DNA of 64,000 nucleotides from Trichuris trichiura (lineage: Eukaryota; Nematoda; Enoplea; Trichinellida; Trichuridae): contig JBAJFE010000012.1 of the NCBI GenBank assembly GCA_037903355.1, forward strand, positions 62,001 to 126,000, in the 5' to 3' direction. Below the pieces are notes generated by a model that saw only the letters and a list, made by a program, of their open reading frames with translations, did not search any database and was not told the DNA's origin. Position numbers and translations under genes: made by a program. Positions within the stretch are counted from its first letter, which is position 1. Every line of letters starts with the position of its first letter. Shown piece by piece: positions 11,920 through 23,865 of this stretch.

Positions 11920-14900
11920 ACTGGCAAGCGTCGCCGCGCGAGGCCGCCACCGACCCACCGGTACAATCTCCGCAGCAGGCCGTTGGAAGACGAGCCTAGT
12001 TGTGAGGAACTGGTAAGAGCTAAAGCGAAGTGTTACGGGTATCACTGGCTAAGGTTGGCTAAATTGAGAAAAAATGCTTGATGATATTTTCATATTGCTA
12101 CCTTAGATATTATATGTACATAGAAATGCTAAAATTGTAAGTTTTCAAACATAAAAAATACTCAGAATAAAAACTTTCATGCCAGAAAGCGGCAATAAGT
12201 ACCTGCTGAAACGTTTCGTGATAAAGCTGTTGCATAAACTTTTCTCAATTCATTAGTGCATTGATAATGCGTTGATATTTCTTTCAGTCATTTACCAATT
12301 CCAAACGACCTGCCGAAGCGCCTTCATTGTCGTCTCCTTGTTCCATAGAGCCGGTAAAGCTCCATTCTTTTTTTGATCTTTGATTGCTTCAAGGAAAGGT
12401 GAGTTGCATTCCTCAAGTGTCTTTACATTTAAGGAGCGCGCAAGGTCAAATGTGGAGATGTTCAGTGTTTGCAGCATCGATGAGTCACCTATTGTCAGGG
12501 TAGGAAAGATCAACTCAATTTCCCCTGTTTTGTGGTAAAACACCTGAGCCTCCATTATGTGTATTAGTCGAAAGTCGGGATGTGAGAATAAGTCTTTGCC
12601 AAAATTATTCCTCCCGTTAAGACCTCTTTTACCGTGTGCTTTATTCCTTAAGTTTTTTATTCTTGAATTCTTTGCACTTTATTGGATAAGCTATAGAATC
12701 ACCTCAACACGTCATATGAATAAAAACTAATTTTCATGACCACTTGCTTTACTACTGCTTCGTTTTCGAGTGAACAGATAGTTTGCAATAGGAACACCCT
12801 TTTCTTTCAAACGATCGTACAACATGTTCGTAGCTCAGAAAGTCTTAAGAATTTTGATTTTTATTTTAAGGAAGTCCTCATGCAATCGACTATTTTTTGC
12901 GTTTCCTAATTGGCGCTCCTTTTACAGGTAGAAATGCAGTGCCAAATGTTTCTCACTGCCAAAGGTTGCGTAGAGTACAGTCCATCCGTTTAAATGTTTT
13001 ATCGCTACCTCAAAAGTGACTTCTTTAAAATGAGCTCTTGATAGATTACGTCTTCTGCTAACAGCGACCGATTGAGAACCTGCTGACTGTACGTTGCTTC
13101 AAGGTTTCAACTGCCCCTTCATTTCTCAGCTATATTTAGTATATAACATTAGATTGAAGAAATGAAAGAGCCTTGAAAATAGATAATACTGTCCAAAGCT
13201 TTACGGTCGGTTAGAAAACAATATTGTCTATTAACAGTAGTTGCTTGGCACTTGTTCCAGTTGAATGTTGCTGGTTTCTAGTTCACATTTAGTTTTCAGT
13301 AGAAAAGAAAAGTAATTGCAGGAAATTCCTTTTCTGTTTAAATGTGTTTGGCATCTTGTCTCTTCGCTGCCCCATCTTCGTATTGTAAATTTCTGGGGTC
13401 TCCTGTTCTGCCTTCAGCTAAGCCTAAGCTTAAACATAATGCTTATACTTTGGCGTAGTGTGAATGGCGAAGCAGGCTGATTGGCACGGGCGATAGTAAG
13501 CACAAAATAGCACGACCGCATGCTTGACAAGGAGAAACTTGCATTTCACAAACATTGGGGTAGCTAGACGACAGGATCCGAAATATGGGAGGGGAACAAT
13601 AATAGTGAAAACACATACAGTTGGGTGTTGTTCCAGTAACATTTAACCGTTTTAATTATCTCTGTGGATAACAGGGATGGAATAATAAGGAATGTAGTAG
13701 AAGAGATACCGTAAAGGCTAAAACTTAATTCAAGCTTTGTTGTCTACTCTTGGCGATAAACATTCTGCAGGGAAAAAGTGGCATTTCAAGCAGAGCAGAA
13801 ATAAAACTTCGCCTTTTTTTAAAATATTGAGATTTTGGGCTTTCTCCTAAGTGCAGTCTCAGCTGTTTTCCGTTTGTCCTCAATTTTCATTTAGCCGTCA
13901 TTGCAGACGGACCTGTGCTCTATAGAGGCTTGTTCGCGGCAGTCTTTGGATACTCCGACTGACATCTATTCATGCAAGTCACATTCTTCGGAGGTTAGTA
14001 GTAATTGCTCATTAATCATATCACTTATGTATTTATGCCTTTTGGTTTAGAAAATGAATGCTTTTGAAACTCCGCGACCATCACTGCGAAGGGATTCTTC
14101 CAAGAAATTGATTGATCGAACGGTAATTGCTCATTGATGACATCTATATGCTTTTTAGTGTGCGTATGCGAAGTGTAAGTGCTTTTAGGTCAATTCAGGC
14201 AGTAGTCGACAAAGAGGAAACAAAAATGACTCCAATTTATTCGTTGACGAATTTGGCATCGTATGAACGCTGAATAATCATTTCGTTAAGCATCGTTATT
14301 CTTTGCAGGAGTACATGTTTTATGAAGATCCAATGCGCTACACAGTGACGATTGAAATTGTAGACAGTCCCACAGAAGAGACGGAAAACGTAAGCCTCAA
14401 CTTAAGTGTAGCCTCCGTTTTGTAAACATTTGATATATCACAGCGATGTATAGCATTGAAGTGTACTTACATTGCTCTTTCCATAACATTAGTAGCTCTG
14501 CTTAAACGATAAGGCGCTAATGTTAATGAAAGTTGCAGATATTTATTTATTTGATTTCCCGTCTATTTTCCGCATTTATATAGCTCAGATTTTAAGCCTA
14601 AGCATTTTTTAAATTTCCTCATTGAAAAGATGTCTGCTTTTGTAGTTCTTACGATTGAGAATACCAACGCCTTTAGTAAATAAATTATTTGCTTTTCTCG
14701 GCATAGAACTGTGCTGAGTTGGCAACTATAATAATTTGGTAGGAGTTATTCATTGTACTGGAAAACTGCTTAATCCAATTAGCTCTTTTGATTACCTGGT
14801 TGCGAACTAAATTTTTCAAGGGCTTTTTGGTTGAGTTGGTGATGCTGGAGATTTTGATTTCTAAATATAGTTACCGTAAAGTTTATATTTGTGTGTGACT

Positions 14901-17900
14901 GAGTTTTTGTTTTTTCGTAGGAGTCGTTGCACCTGAGAGACTAAGCATCTTGAGCGTTTTGCACGCTTACTTCATCGCTGCTTTTCCAGCGTACTCGTTT
15001 TCTTAGTTACACTGATTGTTCACTTCGCTTCAGGCTGTTCCTCTGTTAGATACGACGCTTAAAGAAGTTGCCGAAGACGGCGATTCAACACCAGTCGTGG
15101 TAAAGGATTGCTGAATATAACTGAAATTATAACTGTGTACTATTGCAGCTAACGACGAAGACAAGCATTGATACAACTCTGCGCGTCGACAATCCCGCGC
15201 TGACGATTTCCGATGCGCAACCCATTGTAAGTCCTAATTTATTCTCTTTATGAAATTTTTAATCGTATTAAACATAACTTGCCGATGCTTCTTTCTCTCA
15301 ATAGAGTAGACCAATTATTGCTGTCGCGTTAAGAACATTTTATTGCTCATTTCAAAGATTTTATGTTTGGATTCTTTGTACGGTGCTTATCCCGTTGAAA
15401 AGTACAAAAGGGTTTAATGGTACTCCGACCATTAAAATCTTTGTATTTTTCAACGGGAAAAGCTCTGTACAAACAGTCCAAGCATGGAAACCTATGGTGC
15501 TCAAAAAGTTATATTTCCATTTCGAAGATTGTGTAGTTTGAAATTGACCATTTCAGGAGTCTGAACGTGCACATTCACCTTGCACACATGCTGACGAAAG
15601 GGTCGAATCCACTTACGCATTCGAACAACACGTGGTTCGTTTGTTCAAAACTTGCGAAGTAGTCTAACTTTTTTTTCACTTGTGTAGGACTCAATGCATC
15701 TGCCATCAGAAGAGCGTGACATTGATACGGCAGATATAGATTCACATTCTGCTAATGACATAGGGGAGTGTTCTGCTGCTCCCTTGATTGTATGAAGACT
15801 TTGAACTAAACTTAAATTCATTCACGCTTTTTCAACTAAAGGTTTCAACGCATTTGCCGTCGGAAGAGCGTGACGTCGAAACGGCAGATACAGACTCAGA
15901 TTCTGCTTATGACATACGCGAGTGTTCTGCTCCCTTGATTGTATGAAGACTTTGAACTAAACTGAAATTCGTTCACGTTTTTCCAACTAAAGGTTTCAAC
16001 GCATTTGCCGTCAGAAGAGCATGACATCGAAACGGCAGATACAGATTCAGATTCTGCAAATGAAATACATGAGCGTTCTACTTTCTTGATTGTATGAAGC
16101 AGTTGAATTAAAGTTAAGTTCGTTCACGCTTTTCCAACTATAGAATTCAACGCGTTTGTTGGCGGAGGAACGTGACTTTGGCGGAGATGTGACAACGTCT
16201 GTGCTTCCTTCCGTACAGGTACGCAACCATTATACATGTTGTTAATGTGATAAAATTCAATGAAGTGTCAATTAATTAATACGTTTCTGACTGCAGGAGT
16301 CAACTCCTTTACTCATCGAAAAACCTGACGAGGACGTCACATGCAATGTTCTTTCAAAAGAGGTTCGTATTCATTTCCATATCTTTTCCATCCGAGACGT
16401 TAGCGGCGTTTATCCTTAGTAGCTTGCATATCAATTCTTTAATTCTTTTTGTTCTGACTTATAACTGCTCCGTGCTGAACTATTTCCTACGCAAATTCTA
16501 TAACTTAAACGTACTTGCAGAAACTATTAGTTTGCTTTCATATGAGGCATTATTGCTGAGACATTTGGTCTTCACATTCTGACCAGATCAAACAATTGGC
16601 ATTTTGATTTGATTCTAGCTTCACCTACAAAAAGGATGAGTCCTCATGAAATTGTGCGTATAATTTTTGAAATGTTCTTTTGTGATTGTCCTTTAGCTTT
16701 TTAAACAATGGAAGCAACAAGTCAAAGCTGAAACGTTAGTTCTTATGCTTTTCTATGTAACGCCGACGCGCCGCTGAGTTTGAACCACTACAGGGTGTTT
16801 ACATTGTTATTGAAACAAATACTTTACACTTTTCTGCATTTGTTTCTTAACTTTTGTGCAGTCTGAATGCTATTGCCGAACGGCGAGATGACGCGTGATA
16901 GCTACTACGGCAACTTACGAAGCTTCCACAGAATGTTGTAGTTGTTGCGATGAAGGTTGTTTGTCTGCTGCGCTTCGCCGTTCGGTCAGTGTTTATTTCT
17001 TTTTCAGAATTGTTTGCACGGTACTTATTCATGTAATCATGCTGCCGGCCACTTGCGTACTATCATCAGTGATCGATAGGTGTTACACTTTCTCTAACTT
17101 TACTCATGTTTGCTTATGTAGAATTTCGCGTTCAAGAATATTTAGCGTGGCTGTTGTAGGTTTTTCATTTGCCGACAATATAGTGCCCTTGTATTTACTA
17201 ACATGTCGTAAACAGTGCGCAACACCGGTGGACCCTTTATAGTTTTATAAATTAAGTTATTCTACCCAGTCAACAACGGGTCTACTACAAAATCGGAAAA
17301 ACAGCAATCCTGAAAGGCAAGAATCCCGAACGTGCCAGTCATTGTTTTGTACTTAGAACAGCGTGCACATTTTTGTTCTTTATTTTCGGTTTACGCTTAG
17401 GTGGCCTGTGGCAGCAGTGAGGAAAAGGATGAAGTAGGCAAGTTTGACAATTATTGACTTTTGTCCTTCGGGATTTTGAGTAACCGATAAGACTATTTCA
17501 ATAAGGATCAAATTAGTACGCTTCGCAAGAAAGCAGTTATATGAGCAATTTCTCCCCATATGGGAGGAAGAAGCTCACAGTAACAACAGTTTCGCGAATG
17601 ATCTTCTGCGGCGTTATTAGCGTTCTGAACACCTCAATGTTGATGCGGAGTTATTTTTCTAAGGAGCTGGGACAGGCAGTAGCGAAAGGCAATCGAGCGA
17701 AAGAAACTCCCGCTGTTGGCAGTGCCGCAAAAGCTCCTAAAAAGGTAAGATTATAACTGCGTTTTTACGAAAGTTTACTGTACAACATTTTCATAGATGA
17801 GTCCTCAATCATTGTTCAAAAAGATACAAGAAAGGCAAGAAGCGGCAGCCAAACGAAGGGAAGCGCAGCTAGCAGAGAAAATCCGCTTACGTCAAGCGTA

Positions 17901-20900
17901 CGTACTTACGCATGTCAGATAATTCATTCCTTTCAGCATTTGCGTTTCAGTGCCCAACGAAGCAGGCAATTTCCAATAACGCCAATTCGACCGAACTTGA
18001 AGGTAGGCATTTAATGTTACGTCGCCTAGATGAAGTGCTATGCAATTCAACTAAAGAAGCACATTTTTTTTAAAATTATGGATTGTATAAGCGTACTTGA
18101 TTTCTATACACAATAGTTTTATAGCATTACTTCACTTCTGTATTTGTTCCTTCACATGGTTGCCTTTTAAGAAAAGCTCAATGACAGCAGTCAGTGAGCA
18201 TGTCAACAATAAGACGTATGACGTTTATTCGTGTTTAAGCTATTTAGTATTACTTTGAAGAAACAAATTGTTTTGTTTGTTAAATTTTGAGCTATATGAC
18301 GAATCGAAAGGCCAACCTGTGTCGTCCATTGCTGACAAAGCACAACTTTATTTTCGATACATGATGCATACTTGTTTATGCGAAAGTTCGACTGGTTCAA
18401 ACAGTATCATGCAAATGTTATATTACATTACTTATTTATTCCGTATTGTATATATTACGAATATTGCTGTGCAGGGCAAATGCCCGAGTGGCCAACCGCG
18501 AACATGCACACCAACGTTCCGACCCGCTGTTACGCCGCACATTGGCATTCGTCCTCCCGCTTACACTTCTTCATCTCATAAGAAGGTTGGGCCAAGCCAT
18601 GCTGGCCAGGTAATTCTTTGCCGATCTCAATACTAAGTGGAGTGTTAGGATGTTATATTCTTTGTCATTCAATCATTAGTTGCGAGCTGTTAATATTGTT
18701 TATGCTGGGTAGCTTTCTTTTTCAATTATGAAATGGCACTTTTGTTGCTTTTTTCAACGGAATGTTTTACTAATGAAAAGAACAATCCAATTTGCGTAGG
18801 CGTGAATGAGTGAAATGTCTGTCGTTTAGGTAAATTTAAAACGATTTTTCAAAGTTCTTATACATTTACAGTTCATAGTGTTTCTGACGATTATTTCCAA
18901 ATCGGTACAACAAAGTTCTATAAGTTTTGTTTTCTGTGGTAAAGATAAACGTAGGTGAGAGACTGTTCCAGAGTCGTTTCAGTAATAAGTATATGCACCA
19001 ACTGCGTCGCATCCTACTTTTCATTGACTTGACAAAGTGTAATGTTGTGTGCCGCATCTGCAAAGCACAGTGTTTGTCCAATCGTCAAGTCATTAATTAG
19101 TGTTCACTTGGTGAAAGCTTTTACCCGTCGTAATTGTTGGAATTTGTTTTCCATTCACTTCGATGCTCGTTATGTGGTAAAGGTAATGCATTGTCCTATT
19201 TTCATTCTCTTTCGAACAATTTCCCACTTTTGTTACTACCGCATTTTCGTTTTCACTTGTTTAGCTCCGACTCGCCTTCTACATAGTTTGACGTAATCTA
19301 ACTCCTTATTACAGTAAAAGTGTGTTTATTTGAGCTCTATTCGCGCAGAAATAGTTCTGATAACATTAAGTTATACTATGATCAATATCTGTCATTTTTA
19401 TTTTCTTTTCTTGATTTAAGACTATTTTTTGCTGTATTTTTTAAAGCCAACCCCACGTGTACGGCAATTAACATTGAAGCAAAAGAGACAGGACTGATAG
19501 CTAAAATTGTTTTTAAGAATCAATTATTCACGTCTCCAGTTTGACTTCATTCTTCGAATGAAAATGTTCCGTTTTTACTGTGTTCAGAATATCGCACTTT
19601 CAATTGCTCAGATGAGTTTCTGTTTTTCACTACTTCACTAATTATATTGTTTTGTTAATTTATTGTTTTGTTTCCAGAGTGCTCACCTCATTGTGACGCC
19701 TGGATCCGCTAAGGGAGGGCTGAAGGACCCAAGCGCTTTTCTTTCTCCCAAACTGTTTGCCAATTTTGCTACAGCTACAGCGAGCGTGTCCAGTGCTCAT
19801 AAACCAGCTGGCGAAGGAAGAGAAACATTGCAGCAGCCCGTTGAAACAGTAGTGACTCCATCAACGGTAAGTAACAGCCGCTTTGCTCTACATTTTCAAA
19901 AGTACCGAACGTCGCGCTTCAGTATTGTTCACACCTCTAATCGCCTTGCTGCGACTAAGTGGTTCACCGTACGTGTCCAACCCGTCTTACACAAAATTTC
20001 CTACGTGCAAATAATTAATTGATAAACGCTAGCGCTGCAATTCTCATTCGCTCGAAATGAATGCAACGTTTTTATTTGCACCTCTTCAATGCGAGGTCTA
20101 ATTCGCTGTTCTAAAGACGAAACTTCCTTCTCCTGAAAATAAAAGAATATATTCTTTCACTGCCCAACAGGAGCGGCGCCTTATCATTTCACAACCGAAA
20201 TCATTCTAACAAAAGACAACGATTTCGTTCATCTTATTCGTTCGACAGGGAGGACAGGGAGTGCCGTTTTCCCAGATTCATAATGCCATAATGAAAGGTA
20301 CCGTCAAAACTGGGTCCTGTTATTTAAAAAAGTGTTTATAATGTGTGTGTTGCCAGTTAGGCACTGACGACGACGCGCTCACGCAGGGGCCCCCCACCGG
20401 TTGGCAGGTAGCCAACTTACTGATTCGTGCCCTCTGGCGAGGTAGCACTCTGCATCGCGCGGGTGGACACTCATTCGTTCTCATTCGGTCGTTTGCTCTG
20501 GTCGAGATCGATCGGTTTTGTCTTTCGCTCGTGCTCATTTGATTGCTAAGTAAAATCAGTATCTACTCGTCGACGCCCGGCGCCACTGTTTGCGCGCCGT
20601 ACATCCTTTGTTGCCAAGATTCCCGAACCAGCGCACTTCCTCAAATTTCTCCCGGGAACAGTATGGGAATGAAATAATTGAATTTTCCGAACACCGCGTT
20701 TTCCCTCTTCATTGTAACACATTATTGCATGAGTTAACACTGTAATTTTAAAGGTCTAAACGCTCCTTAATCTTATTTGAGTAAATAAGCTTTTATCATC
20801 TCCGCTATTTAACAGCAGTAGCCCGTTTTAGCATATTTTTCTTTATGACCTTCACTGCCTGTACCAATCTATGTTTGAACACGTTTCCTAACGGCAGAAT

Positions 20901-21929
20901 GTCGTACGTTGTTTCACTTATTAATTCCGTGTGGAAATGGGCAACCAAAGGAAAACTAATAATGCTGGCGGTTTAGCCAAAATTTCAAAGTTAGTTATTT
21001 TTAGGCTGACCTATTGGGCGAATAATGTTGCGATAAGTTCAAGCTTGGGGAATGTTAGCATGTTTTGTGAACAGTGTTGGAGTTAACGTAGCTTCTTATT
21101 TCGTTTTCTCTGTTTCTGTGCTTTGCGTAATGGCCTGCTATAACAATGTGCTTCTGGTGCCTATGTTGGGTGAATGTTCATAAACTTATGTGCATGTGCA
21201 AATAAAATTTTCGGAATTGCTTTTGCCGGCGGCGGAAAGTGCGCATGCGTTAGGCTACCGCAACCGCTATTTTGCCAAAACCATTATTGTTACTTTTTAT
21301 TTTCACATTTGGTTAAGTTCTTTGTACAGTCATAGTGCATGCATTCCCTGAGTTAATGGCATTCTCTGTTCTATCAGAAGGTCGTAGGGTTTGCAGTTCG
21401 ATTGGTTGGTGCCCATAGTTGTTTTCACAGCATCAACTTTGAGACTTAGCTTTTCACTCTAAATTTTCAGCAATTACTGGAAAGCGGCAGCGACAGTGTC
21501 TTGGCAACAGCAACGGATGAATGCCGTACAAGTTCACCGTCGCTGTGTACACAGTGAGTTTCGCGCTTTCTTTCCATTTTGTCGATCAATGTTTTCTACT
21601 CTATTAATAGGTACGAAATCACAGCACGGCTAGTATCTTCCGATGACGAAAGTGACTTAGATGAGAACGAGCCCGGAAAAAAGATTCCGCGATGGGCGAC
21701 CGGTTAGTAACATTTGTTGGGTAGTCTTACATTTTCAAATTGTTTTGAAAACGTAGACGATCAAGTTAAGCTCGCCTACGTCGCCCAGATGGAAATTGAG
21801 CAGCCGGAAAGGATATTCGCTGGCTGCCTCAGGCCAATTAGCCTCAATGAGGTATTCGGAACTGCAGGTGAACCAGATAGTGTTCGTAGTTCTGCACAAT
21901 GGGATACGTCGAGTGAATATGCTTCCTAG
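11920..21929 (+). CDS. INCENP: Inner centromere protein INCENP (multi-exon)
   Basis: This is the scaffold subunit of the chromosomal passenger complex, which binds and activates Aurora B at centromeres and the midzone. Predicted exons: 11920-12012, 13907-13993, 14051-14122, 14309-14389, 15034-15099, 15149-15226, 15557-15634, 15688-15789, 15842-15940, 15993-16091, 16144-16218, 16297-16362, 17401-17433, 17664-17744, 17797-17897, 17951-18002, 18475-18609, 19678-19866, 21471-21553, 21611-21702, 21757-21929. Joined, they stay open for about 644 codons. Identity comes from the C-terminus: SSDDESD, then KKIPRWA, then LNEVFG and RSSAQWD before the stop. These match the IN-box order (acidic serines, IPxWA, hydrophobic helix, TSS/RSSxxW) that wraps Aurora B. 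The first listed exon encodes a basic RYNLRSR segment. The exon at 17797 is a charged helix (KKIQERQEAAAKRREAQLAE). Almost all exons are phase 0. The true start lies upstream and is unresolved, and small exons may be missing between 16.36 and 17.40 kb. Confidence 0.82.
12292..12555 (-). CDS. Unrecognised 87-aa ORF nested antisense in an INCENP intron
   Basis: A single open frame from ATG (context ACATAATGG) to TAG encodes a balanced, non-repetitive protein. It begins MEAQVFYHKTGEIELIF and ends LRQVVWNW, with amphipathic stretches and no signal peptide or membrane span. It lies wholly inside the 12013-13906 intron of INCENP on the opposite strand. I do not recognise the family. Amino-acid composition looks more protein-like than that of other short frames nearby, but there is no homology evidence. 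It could also be an exon of a longer minus-strand gene or a chance frame. Confidence 0.35.
   Translation of the reverse strand: MEAQVFYHKTGEIELIFPTLTIGDSSMLQTLNISTFDLARSLNVKTLEECNSPFLEAIKDQKKNGALPALWNKETTMKALRQVVWNW
12556..13906. other. INCENP intron sequence
   Basis: The remainder of the 1.9 kb intron between the exons ending at 12012 and starting at 13907. I see no conserved exon, RNA gene or repeat in it. The 13430-13642 minus-strand frame shows no domain. Confidence 0.4.
15688..16218 (+). repeat. Tandemly duplicated exon-intron unit inside INCENP
   Basis: Four consecutive exons (15688-15789, 15842-15940, 15993-16091, 16144-16218) recur every 151-154 bp with their introns. The first three encode near-identical Ser/Asp/Glu-rich segments with the core HLPSEERD..TADTDSDSA and end LI before GTATGA. 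The fourth is diverged (TRLLAEERDFGGD). All begin and end in phase 0, so copies can be added or skipped without changing frame. Introns are 51-53 bp and also nearly identical, showing the duplication is recent. Confidence 0.85.
16363..17400. other. INCENP intronic region; additional exons possible
   Basis: No phase-0 exon with good splice sites was found. A candidate after TGCAG at 16861 meets stops in all useful frames. The open frames at 16346-16582 and 16895-17242 are intron-derived and show no domain. Confidence 0.35.
18610..19677. other. INCENP intron sequence
   Basis: A 1.07 kb intron between exons 18475-18609 and 19678-19866. Small open frames occur, but I found no exon with matching phase and splice sites, and no RNA gene. 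Confidence 0.4.
20348..20660 (+). mobile_element. Solo LTR (313 bp), present only in the left arm
   Basis: The element starts TGTTGCCAG and ends GGGAACA (5'-TG...CA-3'). It is flanked by GTGTG (20343-20347) and GTATG (20661-20665), a 5-bp target duplication with one mismatch. The homologous site in the right arm (about 63485-63510) carries a single GTATG without insertion. The size, TG/CA ends, 5-bp duplication and lack of coding sequence indicate a solo LTR left by recombination. It lies in the INCENP intron 19867-21470 and is unusually GC-rich for the locus. Confidence 0.75.
20666..21470. other. INCENP intron sequence shared by both arms
   Basis: The rest of the last long INCENP intron, present in both arms. 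I see no exon, RNA or repeat in it. Confidence 0.4.
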
Positions 21930-22864
21930 TTCGACGTTTTCTTTAAAACATTCCTTTAACTGAAATGCTATCCTTTTCATACGTTAAACATATTTGTAAC
22001 ACTTTTACCATTTCTCTTATGTTATTTACCTCTGCCTCCTGTGAATCATTTCCACCGCAATAAACTAGGTTTTACATTACCAAAACGTAGCAATTTCGTT
22101 TGTGTTATCCGAACCAGACCTATGAATGTCTGGTGCGGATTATCGAATTAGTATTGCTGTGGCAGTCTTAACTGTACGATCCCCTGTCGCTACCGTCTTT
22201 TGGTCCGAAACATTTCCTAACGAAGACTACCTTATGCTGCTTGTTTTAATGGTGCAGCTCAATTAGTCTTAAGCTTGAAGACTTACTTTGTGCAGAACAG
22301 GGACTCAGTCTTTCTAGCCGAAGAGGTAACATTTATTCTTACCTTTCATTATGGCAGTAATTACGAGGCCAATCCACAGACATACGAATATAATATTTTG
22401 TCAGGATGATCTTGTCGCTTGCTTTTGTTGCTTCTCACGCTGGACGCGAATTTTTCTACACGCCTTCCTGCCAGTCAGCTGAGAGTTCTGTGCAGTGTTG
22501 AACTTGCTTGGAGTTGTGTAGGCAAGGTCTCTGAATTTACTTCGTACAACAAATACCTTCATTTGCGTTGGCACATTCGTTGGACTCTACAGCCTTAGTG
22601 GTTTAGGCAAGAGCTGAGCTCATGTTTCTGCTGAAAATGCCACTTCATGTTTTCAGCTCTTGCATCGTTACTTGAGGAAAACGTTTTTTGAGAATTTTGT
22701 TTTCTCATGTTGTGAATTGTTTAGCCATATTCACCTTGTCGCTCTGATACAGTTTTCATATATCCTTTTTCCTTAAACCATTGCAGCGATAAAATTATCC
22801 CTCCTTCATAATCGTATTTCTCGATCCCCTCGTAACATTTTTCTCCTTACACTCTATAATAACT
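21930..22864. other. Intergenic, INCENP 3' side
   Basis: Sequence between the convergent INCENP and acidic-protein genes, conserved in both arms (61298-62215 on the right). A potential AATAAA polyadenylation signal for INCENP occurs near 22060. No further gene seen. Confidence 0.4.
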
Positions 22865-23865
22865 TTATTTTTCCACATAACTATCTTCCTCGTAATGATC
22901 TTCTTTTATCACTGTGCAATTGTCATGTGCTTCTACATAATCATCTTCATCCCTGTCTTCATACTTTTCTTCCCCATCTGTATCACAATCATCTTCATCT
23001 TCTATTTCTTCCTGTTGCTCATTTTCCTTTCCTTCTTGAGAATTGCCACCTTTTCTATGATCGTTTTCCTCTTTTCTTTCATAATCTTCTGCCTCTACTA
23101 ATACTTGACCATCTTTATTTCCTTGCTCATGACATTCTTCTTTTCCTTCTTCATCAGGTTGTTGTTTTTTCCATTAATGACTCCGAGCAGGTTTCTTCCG
23201 TATCTGATGGCAATCCATTCTGTTCATCCCAATGACAAGATGAAAAGCTCAGATTGTTCCAAAATGGATGCAAAGACGTATCATCAAAAGCTTCACGAAG
23301 AGCAGTTTGCTAATCAGTTAAGTGCGATCTGTTGATTCTATCAGAACTCTAGAGTGACACAGATTGTAGTTGAAAAAGGATTTTCATCACTATGCCAACT
23401 TTGAGCAAAGAATAAACTAAACCACACAAGCAGAATTTCTATGGCATGATTAGGTTTATTGTCACCTAGAGGTGATTCGCTTGTACCTGCATACTACATA
23501 GCAAATCTGTATTAGTCGGAATCGCATAACTGTTGAGAGTACAGTACAATCCTGAAGTATTCAGAAGGGCATAACCGAAAGAAGGCAAGTGAATGCTAAA
23601 TGGAAATGATGAAATATTCATTGGATTGCTACTGCGCGGCATGTGGGCTTCCGGGCGTGCAGTTAAAACTTCCGGTACACTTTCCTTTGGATGTGCAATT
23701 TCAGGCATGCAGCAATGTTGTCGAAGTGGGTCTTCGTCGTCATCGCTAAATGAAATGTGGGTTGAACGTGTTCCTTAGACGATGCCTACATTACCTGCTG
23801 AAGAATGTCCGCATATAATCAACGCTTTCTATATCAACTTCAACGCTTCCATCCTTGATAGCCGA
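22865..23865 (-). pseudogene. Broken copy of an unrecognised acidic-protein gene
   Basis: The counterpart of the open gene at 60287-61297. Exons 23865-23795 (71 nt), 23745-23487 (259 nt) and 23348-22865 have the same sizes and splice sites. In the last exon the conserved DW of the right copy (LTDWQ) becomes D-stop (TAG at 23312-23310). Near the Lys run after the ESL motif a one-base length difference shifts the frame. The downstream acidic tail is still recognisable out of frame. It is convergent with INCENP, whose stop lies 0.9 kb away. The ORF visible on the opposite strand (Leu/Phe/Ile-rich) is the shadow of the acidic tail. Confidence 0.75.

Noticed and set aside
14921..14945. Extra INCENP exon after TTTTTTCGTAG (ESLHLRD then stop)
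   Set aside because: It reaches TAA after seven codons without a donor site, so it cannot be an internal exon of the model.
22895..23335. Hydrophobic plus-strand ORFs (Leu/Phe/Ile-rich) that resemble membrane proteins
   Set aside because: They are the antisense of the Glu/Asp/Lys-rich tail of the acidic-protein gene. GAA/GAT codons read as TTC/ATC on the other strand. The same shadow occurs at 60723-61396.
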